Assembly: GCA_964613035.1 (NCBI GenBank)
Contig: CAZTFQ010000026.1
Span: forward strand, 1 to 14,058
DNA: 14,058 nucleotides
Source: CAVIQK01 sp964613035
GTDB taxonomy: Bacteria > Bacillota > Clostridia > Christensenellales > DTU072
Direction of reading: 5' to 3'
Below the pieces are notes generated by a model that had not been told where the DNA came from, did no database searches, and worked only from the letters and a program-made list of their open reading frames with translations. Position numbers and translations under genes: made by a program. Positions 1 to 6,534 of the stretch are shown here, piece by piece; the stretch's first letter is position 1; each line of letters begins with the position of its first letter.

Positions 1-79
1 TGAAGTGTAGTAGACCTACTCGAACCTCGAGCATCGCAGTCTTGCGTGGTAGGTGCGCTCGGATAATCGAAAAGAAAAA

Positions 80-1819
80 TTAGTCGAGTGGGCGCTTGGT
101 ATACACCGTATGAAGAAGCTCATGAGCACGATGACTGTTAGGTTCTCCGAGATAGGTTGCGTAGAGTTCTTGCACGCAAGGATTCTCGTGAGACTTACGG
201 AGCTGCATGGATTGATCTCCGTCGTAGATTGCCTGAGCGCGGAGGGCTCTGTAATCGACGTTGTTGCGGATATCGGCGGAAACTATAGGTTGACCGCCAC
301 CGTTGATACAACCGCCAGGGCAAGCCATGATTTCCACGAAGTGATAGCTGACCTTGCCGTCGCGGAGAGCTTCCATCAATGCGCGAGCGTTTTTAAGTCC
401 CGACGCTACCGCCACGCGGACTTCTTTACCTGCGACGATGTAGGAGGCTTCTTTAATGCCCTGCATACCTCTGACCTCGGTGAACTCGAGTTTTTCGAGA
501 GGTTGACCGCCGACTTTTTCTACTACCGTACGGAGAGCCGCTTCCATAACGCCGCCCGAGGCGCCGAAGATGAGACCTGCACCGGAGTGCATTCCGAGAG
601 GCGCGTCGAATTCTCCTTCTTCCAGAGAATTGAATTGAATGCCTTGGCGCTTAATAAGTCTGGCGAGTTCTCTCGTCGTAAGGACCGCGTCGATATCGGG
701 GATACCGTTGACGCTCATTTCCGGACGGAGTTTTTCGTACTTCTTGGCGGTACAGGGCATAACGGTGACGACATAGATATCTTCGGGGTTTTTGCCGAGT
801 TTTTCCGCATAATACGACTTGGCTATCGCGCCGAACATCTGCTGAGGGGACTTACAGGTAGAGAGATTGCCGAGGAACTCCGGGAAGTTGTGCTCGATGA
901 ACTTAATCCAACCGGGAGAGCAGGACGTAATGAGGGGGAGCTTACCGTAATTGGAGAGGCGGTTGATGAATTCCGTCCCTTCTTCCATTATGGTGAGGTC
1001 CGCGGCGAAGTTGACGTCGGAGACTTCGTCCACGCCGAGCTTACGCATGGCGGTGATCATTTTCCCTTGCTGATTACTGCCGATGGGGTAGCCGAATTCT
1101 TCGCCTATAGCCACTCTGACCGCGGGAGCGGGAGCCATAATGACGTATTTATCGGGATCTGCTATCGCCGCTAGGACGTCGTCTATCTCTTCTCTTTCTC
1201 TGAGCGCTCCGGTGGGGCAGACGTTGACGCACTGACCGCAATTGACGCAGGACGAAGCCGCCAAAGGCATCTCGAAGGCGCAGTCTATACGCGTGGCGAA
1301 GCCTCTCGCATTGGCTCCGATGACGGATACGGACTGATATTCTTTACACGCCGCCACGCAACGCTTACAGAGGATACACTTATTGTTGTCGCGGATAATG
1401 GACGGGGTCACGTCAACTTCGTAAGAATTTTCCGCACCTTTATATTTACCGTCTTCACAACCGAGCTCGTTGGCGAGAGCCTGCAGCTCGCAATTGCCGC
1501 TGCGCACGCAGGAGGTACACTTCTTGTCATGGTCGGAGAGGAGTAGTTCTACGGTCGTTTTTCTGGCGTCGAGGACGCGCTTGCTGTTGGTGACGACTTC
1601 CATACCCTCAGAGACTGGATACACGCACGCGGCGACCAGCGATCTGGCCCCCTTGACTTCTACGACGCAGACTCTGCACGCGCCGATGGCGTTGATGTCT
1701 CTTAAATAGCACAGCGTAGGGATACGAATTCCGACGCTTCTAGCGGCGTCGAGGATGGTGGTGCCTTGAGGCACGCTGACGGGTTGACCGTTGATTTTAA
1801 TATTAACCAGTTTTTCCAT
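80..1819 (-). CDS. hydA: [FeFe] hydrogenase catalytic subunit, HydA/HndD type
   Basis: Reversibly reduces protons to H2 at the H-cluster, as the catalytic subunit of a cytoplasmic multimeric NAD(P)H-linked hydrogenase. The 579 residues show, in order, a [2Fe-2S] domain (Cys37, 48, 51, 65), a His-Cys3 [4Fe-4S] site (His97, Cys101, 104, 110), and a two-cluster ferredoxin domain (Cys148/151/154/158 and Cys191/194/197/201). The H-cluster domain follows: TSCSPGW (Cys300), MPCTAKKYE (Cys356) and EIMACPGGCINGGGQP (Cys500, Cys504). All four H-cluster ligands are present. Residue 301 is Ser where classic monomeric enzymes have the proton-transfer Cys (TSCCPGW). The ATG follows a GGAGAA site that overlaps the stop of hydB, with an 11-nt gap. 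It is the last visible gene of the operon, and no terminator is seen in the 79 nt after it. Family and role are near certain; electron bifurcation is inferred from subunit composition. Confidence 0.97.
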   Translation of the reverse strand: MEKLVNIKINGQPVSVPQGTTILDAARSVGIRIPTLCYLRDINAIGACRVCVVEVKGARSLVAACVYPVSEGMEVVTNSKRVLDARKTTVELLLSDHDKKCTSCVRSGNCELQALANELGCEDGKYKGAENSYEVDVTPSIIRDNNKCILCKRCVAACKEYQSVSVIGANARGFATRIDCAFEMPLAASSCVNCGQCVNVCPTGALREREEIDDVLAAIADPDKYVIMAPAPAVRVAIGEEFGYPIGSNQQGKMITAMRKLGVDEVSDVNFAADLTIMEEGTEFINRLSNYGKLPLITSCSPGWIKFIEHNFPEFLGNLSTCKSPQQMFGAIAKSYYAEKLGKNPEDIYVVTVMPCTAKKYEKLRPEMSVNGIPDIDAVLTTRELARLIKRQGIQFNSLEEGEFDAPLGMHSGAGLIFGASGGVMEAALRTVVEKVGGQPLEKLEFTEVRGMQGIKEASYIVAGKEVRVAVASGLKNARALMEALRDGKVSYHFVEIMACPGGCINGGGQPIVSADIRNNVDYRALRAQAIYDGDQSMQLRKSHENPCVQELYATYLGEPNSHRAHELLHTVYTKRPLD

Positions 1820-1830
1820 AATTCGTTCTC

Positions 1831-3639
1831 CTATTTTTTGCTGATTGCCTTAAACTTACAGTTGCCCATACATACGCCGCACTTAAGGCACTTATCGGCG
1901 TCTATCGCGTACGAGGGGAGCTTATGACCTTCCGCGATATAGTCGGTCTTGGTTATGCAGCCTGCGGGACAATTCCTGGCACAGAGACCGCAACCGATAC
2001 ACTTGTCTTTATCGATACTGAAGCGGAGGAGATGTTTGCAAGCGCCTGCCGGGCAAGTTTTGTCGACGATGTGAGCAACGTACTCGTCGCGGAAATATCT
2101 GAGTGTGGATAAAACGGGGTTGGGGGCAGTCTGTCCGAGACCGCAGAGAGCGTTGTCCTTGATGTAATAACAGAGTTTTTCCATATCGTCGAGGTCCTGT
2201 AGCGTCGCCTGACCGCGAGTGATTTTGTCTAGATACTCGAGCAGCCTCTTGGTTCCGATACGGCAAGGAGTACATTTACCGCAAGACTCGTCGACGGTGA
2301 ATTCCAAGAAGAACTTGGCGATATCGACCATACAGTTGTCTTCGTCCATTATTATCATTCCGCCGGAGCCCATCATGGAGCCTATGGCGATCAGATTGTC
2401 GTAATCTATCGGGATATCGAAATGTTCCGCGGGGATACAGCCGCCTGAAGGACCGCCGGTTTGAGCCGCTTTAAATTTCTTCCCGTTGGGCACGCCGCCG
2501 CCGATATCTTCTATAACCTCTCTAAGGGTGGTACCCATAGGAATCTCGACGAGACCCGTGTTGGTAATTTTACCGCCCAGAGCAAAAACCTTGGTGCCTT
2601 TACTCTTCTCTGTACCCATGGAAGCGAACCAATCGGCGCCTTTAAGAATAATCTGAGCGATGTTGGCGTACGTCTCGACGTTGTTGAGAATGGTAGGCTT
2701 GCCGAAAAGTCCTTTGACCGCAGGGAACGGAGGACGGGGACGAGGCTCGCCTCTGTGACCTTCTATAGAGGTCATGAGGGCGGTTTCTTCACCGCAGACG
2801 AACGCTCCCGCGCCGAGTCTGATTTCTATATCGAAATCGAATCCTGTGCCTAAAATATTTTTGCCGAGAAGTCCGTATTCGCGGGCTTGCTCTATGGCTA
2901 TTTTACATCTCTCTACCGCGATAGGGTACTCCGCGCGGCAATATATGTACCCCTGATGAGCTCCTATGGCGTATCCTGCTATCGCCATCGCTTCGAGGAC
3001 CGCGTGAGGATCGCCCTCGAGGACGGATCTGTCCATAAACGCGCCGGGGTCGCCCTCGTCGGCATTACAGCAGACGTATTTGACGTCGCCGGGTTGTCTC
3101 ATGGCGAACTCCCACTTTCTTCCCGTAGGGAATCCTCCGCCGCCTCTGCCTCTTAATCCGGACTTGGTTATCTCTGCGACAACTTCTTCGGGAGTCATCT
3201 CTTTAAGAACCTTAATGAGCGCCATATATCCGTCGTGACCGATATACTCGTCTATGTTTTCGGGGTCGATTACGCCGCAGTTTCTTAAAGCGACACGCGT
3301 TTGTTTTTTATAAAAGTTGGTTTCGGACAACGCGGTGACTTGGACTCCGCCGTGTTTTTCCTGATGAAGCAGTCTGTTGACTATTCTGCCTTTTACGATA
3401 TGCTCGTCGACTATTTCCGCCACGTCTTCCACCTTAACGTTGCTGTAAAAGGCGCCTTCCGGATAGACTATGATGACGGGACCTACCGCGCACAGACCGA
3501 AGCACCCCGTCTTGACGAGCTGAACTTCGTTTTCCAGACGACGTTCTTTTATAAGTCTTTCGAATTCCGCGGCTATCTCTCCGCTATGGTTGGACGTACA
3601 ACCCGTGCCGCCGCAGACTAAAACGTGATTTCTAAACAT
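1831..3639 (-). CDS. hydB: NADH/NADP-dehydrogenase subunit of hydrogenase, NuoF-like (HydB/HndC)
   Basis: FMN- and NAD(P)-binding flavoprotein subunit, where electrons from NAD(P)H and, in bifurcating enzymes, ferredoxin meet before passing to HydA. Of 602 residues, the first ~90 form a thioredoxin-like [2Fe-2S] domain (Cys9, Cys14, Cys46, Cys50). A NuoF core follows with the glycine-rich FMN loop GLRGRGGGGFPTGRKW (161-176), the NAD-site stretch EGDPGAFMDRS (195-205), and the [4Fe-4S] motif ESCGKCTPCR (Cys453, 456, 459, with Cys499 as fourth ligand). The C-terminal tail has two [4Fe-4S] motifs (Cys547/550/553/557 and Cys584/587/590/594). This extended layout is typical of hydrogenase-linked subunits rather than complex I. 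The ATG lies behind AGGAGG, which overlaps the hydD stop (11-nt gap). Sequence alone does not settle NAD versus NADP preference. Confidence 0.96.
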   Translation of the reverse strand: MFRNHVLVCGGTGCTSNHSGEIAAEFERLIKERRLENEVQLVKTGCFGLCAVGPVIIVYPEGAFYSNVKVEDVAEIVDEHIVKGRIVNRLLHQEKHGGVQVTALSETNFYKKQTRVALRNCGVIDPENIDEYIGHDGYMALIKVLKEMTPEEVVAEITKSGLRGRGGGGFPTGRKWEFAMRQPGDVKYVCCNADEGDPGAFMDRSVLEGDPHAVLEAMAIAGYAIGAHQGYIYCRAEYPIAVERCKIAIEQAREYGLLGKNILGTGFDFDIEIRLGAGAFVCGEETALMTSIEGHRGEPRPRPPFPAVKGLFGKPTILNNVETYANIAQIILKGADWFASMGTEKSKGTKVFALGGKITNTGLVEIPMGTTLREVIEDIGGGVPNGKKFKAAQTGGPSGGCIPAEHFDIPIDYDNLIAIGSMMGSGGMIIMDEDNCMVDIAKFFLEFTVDESCGKCTPCRIGTKRLLEYLDKITRGQATLQDLDDMEKLCYYIKDNALCGLGQTAPNPVLSTLRYFRDEYVAHIVDKTCPAGACKHLLRFSIDKDKCIGCGLCARNCPAGCITKTDYIAEGHKLPSYAIDADKCLKCGVCMGNCKFKAISKK

Positions 3640-3650
3640 TTTCTTTCCTC

Positions 3651-4010
3651 CTATGCGGTATATTCGGAGACGACATTGCCGCCGACGATATGTTTTTCGA
3701 TAATCTCGCGGGCTTTTTCGGGGGTCAGCGAGACATAAGTGACTTTGGGTTGGTTAGGAACAAAAACTTCTACTACCGGTTCCGCCGCGCACACGCCCAA
3801 GCAACCGGTGCGCATAACTTTGACGTTGTATAATCTTCTGTCGGCTACTTCGTCGACAAGTGCGTTGAAAACCTCCATCGCGCCTGCGGCTATTCCGCAC
3901 GTCGCCATGCCGACGACGATCAGAATCTCGCTCTCGACGGGGTTTTCTCTCAGAACGATTTGCGATTGCATTTTATCCCTGATTGCCATAATATCAGCGA
4001 TAGTTTTCAT
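3651..4010 (-). CDS. hydD: Thioredoxin-like [2Fe-2S] ferredoxin subunit, HndB/HydD type
   Basis: Small 119-residue subunit of the hydrogenase, resembling HndB of NADP-reducing hydrogenases and HydD of acetogen clusters. It has the thioredoxin-like ferredoxin fold signature: GMATCGIAAGA (Cys38) and RTGCLGVCAAEP (Cys70, Cys74). Only three cysteines are visible, whereas the related domain at the N-terminus of HydB has four; I recall a single first-position Cys as usual in HndB proteins, so this may be normal and cluster binding may be altered. The ATG at 4010 overlaps the previous stop by 4 nt (ATGA), and GGAGGAA lies just upstream inside the previous gene, so translational coupling is likely. 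The exact role in the complex (electron transfer or structural) is not established from sequence. Confidence 0.9.
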   Translation of the reverse strand: MKTIADIMAIRDKMQSQIVLRENPVESEILIVVGMATCGIAAGAMEVFNALVDEVADRRLYNVKVMRTGCLGVCAAEPVVEVFVPNQPKVTYVSLTPEKAREIIEKHIVGGNVVSEYTA

Positions 4011-4528
4011 ACTGTTGTTCCTCCAAGAATTGATTTTTGATTTGAGTTGATTAGCTCTTTTAGGAGCTTTATCGCGACGGGGAGACTTTTCTCTCCGAGC
4101 TCTTTTAACGTCTCCGACACGTCCGTCGTCGAAACGTCGTCACCGCTAATAAGCGTAAATGTTATCCGTACTTCTCTCTCTTCCGTAAGCAGCGTCGCTA
4201 TCGCGTCGCCGAGGTTGCCTATTGCTGTATTCGGCGAAAACTCCGCTTCGACCGTCGTACCCGACGAGTCGGAGTCGATATTCAGTTTTCCCCGATGCAT
4301 AAGGGTCGCTTTTCTTAAATACGGCAGTCCCAGACCGCTTACGGCTCCGTCTGAAGGCTCTTTTTGAGACGCTTCTATCAACTTCTCCTTATCGGCGCCA
4401 ACGTCGTCCGATATGACCAGCGTCGTTCCGTCGCCTTTAAGATCAACCGTTATATCCAGTCTCGAGGCTCCTGCGCGGAGAGAGTTATAAGCGATATCGG
4501 CTATATAATGAGCGATATCTTTAAGCAC
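4007..4528 (-). CDS. GHKL/histidine-kinase-like ATPase domain protein in hydrogenase operon (HydE-like position)
   Basis: A 173-residue protein with a GHKL (HATPase_c) fold signature but no histidine-kinase dimerisation domain, sensor or membrane segment. The N-box is visible as DIAYNSLRAGA (11-21, Asn15) and the G2 box as SGLGLPYLRKA (64-74), followed by SGTTVEAEF (89-97). The G1 box, normally DDGxGM in this family, reads DDVGAD (41-46), so the usual glycines are displaced or lost and ATP binding may be weak or absent. Residues ~98-173 form an extra C-terminal domain I cannot name. The start is GTG, one nt after the hydC stop, with a weak AAGGAAA upstream; the end overlaps hydD. I recall a histidine-kinase-like gene (hydE) at this position in Acetobacterium-type clusters that was not part of the purified enzyme, so a regulatory or assembly role is a guess. 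Confidence 0.85.
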   Translation of the reverse strand: MLKDIAHYIADIAYNSLRAGASRLDITVDLKGDGTTLVISDDVGADKEKLIEASQKEPSDGAVSGLGLPYLRKATLMHRGKLNIDSDSSGTTVEAEFSPNTAIGNLGDAIATLLTEEREVRITFTLISGDDVSTTDVSETLKELGEKSLPVAIKLLKELINSNQKSILGGTTV

Positions 4529-4529
4529 C

Positions 4530-5027
4530 TTATGCGTATTTCCTTAATATCCCCGGGATATCGTCGGGGACGAGACGTCCGTAGACGTCGCCGTTGACGG
4601 TCAGCACGGGAGCCAAACCGCAACATCCTATACAACGAGTGGCGGTGAGAGAATATCTGCCGTCCGCGGTAGACGTCCCCTCGGAAATGCCGAGTTCTTT
4701 CTCGAGTCTTGCCATAAGGTCGCCGGAACCTTTGACGTAGCAAGCCGTCCCGAGGCACACTGCTATCTCGTATTCGCCTTTAGGCGAAAGCTTAAACTGG
4801 GCGTAAAACGTGGCGACGCCGAAGGCTTCTTCAAGCGAAACGCCGATGACCTCAGCCACTATTCTTTGGACTTCTATAGGAAGATATCCGTATATCTCCT
4901 GTGCGGTTTGGAGCGCGGGCATGAGAGCGCCTTTTTCGTTTTTAATGAGCTCGAGTCTTTTTCTTAACTCCTGTTCCTGCTCGGGCGTGCCTCTAAAAGG
5001 CGCGGTACCGATTTTGATCTTTGCCAT
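4530..5027 (-). CDS. hydC: NuoE-like [2Fe-2S] subunit of hydrogenase (HydC/HndA)
   Basis: NuoE/24-kDa-type ferredoxin subunit that sits with the NuoF-like flavoprotein and shuttles electrons between FMN and the hydrogenase iron-sulfur chain. Counting from the chosen ATG the protein has 165 residues. The N-terminal helical domain includes ALQTAQEIYGYLP, and the thioredoxin-like domain carries the cluster ligands VCLGTAC (Cys91, Cys96) and RCIGCCGLAP (Cys132, Cys136), the classic C-x4-C / C-x3-C pattern. The frame extends 4 codons upstream to a TTG, but that TTG overlaps the GGAGGT Shine-Dalgarno (5032-5037), so ATG at 5027 is preferred. The gene follows nadE by 24 nt without a terminator and precedes the GHKL gene by 1 nt. 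Confidence 0.95.
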   Translation of the reverse strand: MAKIKIGTAPFRGTPEQEQELRKRLELIKNEKGALMPALQTAQEIYGYLPIEVQRIVAEVIGVSLEEAFGVATFYAQFKLSPKGEYEIAVCLGTACYVKGSGDLMARLEKELGISEGTSTADGRYSLTATRCIGCCGLAPVLTVNGDVYGRLVPDDIPGILRKYA

Positions 5028-5031
5028 TGTG

Positions 5032-5037
5032 ACCTCC
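5032..5037 (-). promoter_or_regulatory. Shine-Dalgarno deciding the hydC start
   Basis: GGAGGT on the minus strand, 4 nt before ATG 5027. The alternative upstream TTG (5037-5039) lies on this element and cannot use it, which fixes the start at 5027. Confidence 0.8.
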
Positions 5038-5051
5038 AATCGAAAAAGTAT

Positions 5052-5792
5052 TTATCTTGCTTTATAATGTTTGACGCCCTTCCTTTTATGCTCGGACGTA
5101 CGGAAGCGTCTTTCTATAATCGCGCGAGCCTCGTCGCCGATTTCTTTCCCTTCTATATACGCGTCTATATCCTTATAACTAACGCCCATTTCCTTTTCGT
5201 CCGTCTGATCTTCGGACAACGCCGCCGAAGGGGCTTTAGTCAAGAAGGCTTTCGGGCAATCGAGATACTCGAGATACTCGTAGACCTCCGTTACGGTGAG
5301 ATCGGATATCGGATTGATATCGGACGCGCCGTCGCCCCATTTAGTGAAATATCCCATAGTTATCTCGCTGAGATTTCCCGTCCCCGCCACGAGATAATTG
5401 CGACGTTGCGCTATATTATACAGAATAGCCATTCTGAGTCTGGGGTTGACGTTGATGTAAGCCAAATCGCTCTGCTCCGACACGGCGTCTTTTACCGCAT
5501 CGACGAAAGCGTCTTTTATCGGCGTAACGTCGACTTCCGCGGTCTCTATGTCGAATTGCTCGTGAAGCGTCAGCGCGTCGTCGCGGTCCATTCCGTAATT
5601 ACGACGGCTCTGACAGGGCATAATGACACCCAGCACGTTGGGGGTGGCACGCTTGGCCAAAATAGCAACCAGCGCGCTGTCTTTTCCTCCGCTGCTGCCG
5701 AAGACGATGCCGTCGGCGTGAGCTTCTTTAAGCGCGTTCTTTATAAAATCTACTCTTTTTTCTATATCCTCGCGGATAAAATCTCTGTTCAT
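5052..5792 (-). CDS. nadE: NH3-dependent NAD+ synthetase
   Basis: Last step of NAD+ biosynthesis: ATP-dependent amidation of nicotinate adenine dinucleotide in the cytoplasm. The 246 residues match the short ammonia-dependent form, with no N-terminal glutaminase/nitrilase domain. Visible motifs are the N-type PPi-loop FGSSGGKDSA (31-40), PRLRMAILYNIAQ (117-129), AGTGNLSE (136-143), YFTKWGDGASDINPI (148-162) and the C-terminal LTKAPSAALSEDQTDE (184-199), all conserved in NadE. The open frame begins at a TTG two codons upstream, but GAGGAA (5802-5807) is 9 nt from ATG 5792 and only 3 nt from the TTG, so the ATG is chosen. It is the first gene after the promoter and is followed closely by hydC, which suggests NAD supply is tied to the NAD(H)-using hydrogenase. 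Confidence 0.95.
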   Translation of the reverse strand: MNRDFIREDIEKRVDFIKNALKEAHADGIVFGSSGGKDSALVAILAKRATPNVLGVIMPCQSRRNYGMDRDDALTLHEQFDIETAEVDVTPIKDAFVDAVKDAVSEQSDLAYINVNPRLRMAILYNIAQRRNYLVAGTGNLSEITMGYFTKWGDGASDINPISDLTVTEVYEYLEYLDCPKAFLTKAPSAALSEDQTDEKEMGVSYKDIDAYIEGKEIGDEARAIIERRFRTSEHKRKGVKHYKAR

Positions 5793-5842
5793 AATCAAAA
5801 ATTCCTCAATCTTCCAGCCTAATATAATTTTTGATATAACTC

Positions 5843-5869
5843 TATAACAATACTATATAATTATAACAA
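5843..5869 (-). repeat. Direct repeat of TTGTTATA around the operon promoter
   Basis: TTGTTATA on the minus strand occurs at 5862-5869 (overlapping the -10) and again at 5843-5850, with a 19-bp period. The two copies flank the presumed transcription start. It could be a regulator binding site, or a chance result of AT-rich sequence. Confidence 0.4.
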
Positions 5870-5888
5870 AGCCTAAAGCATAAATCAA
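5860..5888 (-). promoter_or_regulatory. Sigma-A-type promoter for the nadE-hyd operon
   Basis: On the minus strand: -35 TTGATT (5883-5888), 17-nt spacer, -10 TATAAT (5860-5865) with an extended TGT just before it. The expected start near 5853 gives a leader of about 60 nt to the nadE ATG. This is the only good promoter seen upstream of the six-gene run. Confidence 0.75.
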
Positions 5889-5938
5889 TATGCAATTTTA
5901 AAATAAACTCAAATTTTTTATTGCAGTTACTCGGTCAT

Positions 5939-5962
5939 AAAAAAGGGCGGTAAAAACCGCCC
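5939..5962 (-). terminator. Rho-independent terminator after the DUF1292 gene
   Basis: Minus strand: GGGCGGT / ACCGCCC 7-bp perfect stem with a TTTT loop, followed by six T's (5939-5944). It lies 23 nt after the stop of the DUF1292 gene and isolates that gene from nadE. Confidence 0.93.
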
Positions 5963-5985
5963 GAAATGGTTGTATAGACCTATTA

Positions 5986-6405
5986 TTAGTCCTCGCATCC
6001 GCAATCGCAGTGGTGGTGATGATGCTCTCCGCCGCAGTCGCAATGATCGTGGTCGTGGTCGCAATCGCACTCGCCGTCGCAATCGCAATGGTCGTGCTCG
6101 CAACCGCAATCGCATTCGGACATCTCGTTAAACTTATCTATAATTCTCTCGATGACGTCCTCGTCGTCCACGGGATAGAGGATGGATTCGTCTTCCTCGT
6201 CCACGATACGGCAGATGAGCGGATCGTCGTAGAGAACTTCTTCTTCTATAATCTCCGCCAGTACGATGTACTCGTTGTCGTCGTTGTCCAGTTCTACGCT
6301 GCCGAGGAGTTCAAACTCATGTTCGTTTCCCTCGTCGTCGGTAAGAGTAACCACGTCCATGGTGTTGTCTACGAATTCTTCGTTATCGATTCTTTCATCA
6401 ATCAT
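5986..6405 (-). CDS. DUF1292 protein with Cys/His/Asp-rich metal-binding-like tail
   Basis: A 139-residue acidic cytoplasmic protein of unknown function. Residues ~12-95 match the DUF1292 family of Bacillota: VVTLTDDEGNEHEFELLG and later YIVLAEI and ESILYPV give the usual beta-rich pattern. The family normally ends near residue 95. Here the last ~42 residues (98-139) carry 12 Cys and 10 His, arranged as repeated CDC units separated by HDH, GGEH and five consecutive His, with no hydrophobic residue. This looks like a metal-chelating tail (Zn, Ni, Cu or Fe), analogous to tails of metallochaperones or metallothioneins, but that is inference. The open frame runs 39 codons further upstream; ATG 6405 is chosen for its AGGAGTG site and because the extra codons cover the promoter. 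It is monocistronic, with its own promoter and terminator. The coding DNA of the tail is a degenerate GCAATCGCA-like repeat. Confidence 0.85.
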   Translation of the reverse strand: MIDERIDNEEFVDNTMDVVTLTDDEGNEHEFELLGSVELDNDDNEYIVLAEIIEEEVLYDDPLICRIVDEEDESILYPVDDEDVIERIIDKFNEMSECDCGCEHDHCDCDGECDCDHDHDHCDCGGEHHHHHCDCGCED

Positions 6406-6436
6406 AATAAATACACTCCTGATTGTTATTTTGTTT

Positions 6437-6445
6437 AGTATAGCA
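6437..6445 (-). promoter_or_regulatory. Extended -10 promoter for the DUF1292 gene
   Basis: Minus strand TGCTATACT: -10 TATACT (6437-6442) with the TGn extension. No good -35 is found 17 nt upstream, so it relies on the extended -10. It lies about 32 nt before ATG 6405. Confidence 0.5.
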
Positions 6446-6469
6446 CACTTCTCGTCAAGATAAAAGTAT

Positions 6470-6499
6470 TTGACACGATATTGACGTAAATTGTATAAT
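6470..6499 (+). promoter_or_regulatory. Consensus sigma-A promoter for ung
   Basis: -35 TTGACA (6470-6475), 18-nt spacer, -10 TATAAT (6494-6499). Both hexamers are perfect. The start near 6506 gives a ~29-nt leader to ATG 6535. It is divergent from the DUF1292 promoter. Confidence 0.8.
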
Positions 6500-6534
6500 T
6501 CATTAAGAAACCACCTTGTCACAACGGAGAAAAA

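Noticed and set aside
19..46. Small inverted repeats (CTCGA/TCGAG and CGCA/TGCG) downstream of hydA
   Set aside because: Stems of only 4-5 bp without a following T-run, so not a convincing terminator. A GGTTCGAG on the minus strand also recalls a tRNA T-loop, but no matching stem or acceptor is found.
53..1174. Long open frame (373 codons) on the plus strand opposite hydA
   Set aside because: Antisense shadow of a certain gene; the translation has no recognisable domain, it starts at GTG without an RBS, and such frames arise from codon bias.
5067..5822. 251-codon open frame opposite nadE
   Set aside because: Shadow of nadE, with no family signature and no promoter or RBS on the plus strand.
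5843..5888. Rex operator at the hydrogenase promoter
   Set aside because: The half-sites are direct, not inverted, so a standard Rex site cannot be called; it is kept only as a speculative finding.
5995..6117. Repeated GCAATCGCA-like DNA that could suggest a CRISPR or satellite array
   Set aside because: The repeats are short, degenerate and in frame with the Cys/Asp/His codons of a protein; there are no constant repeats with unique spacers.
6010..6438. Hydrophobic 142-codon frame opposite the DUF1292 gene, resembling a membrane protein
   Set aside because: The hydrophobicity comes from the complement of Cys/His/Asp codons in the tail; the minus-strand gene has an RBS, promoter and terminator.
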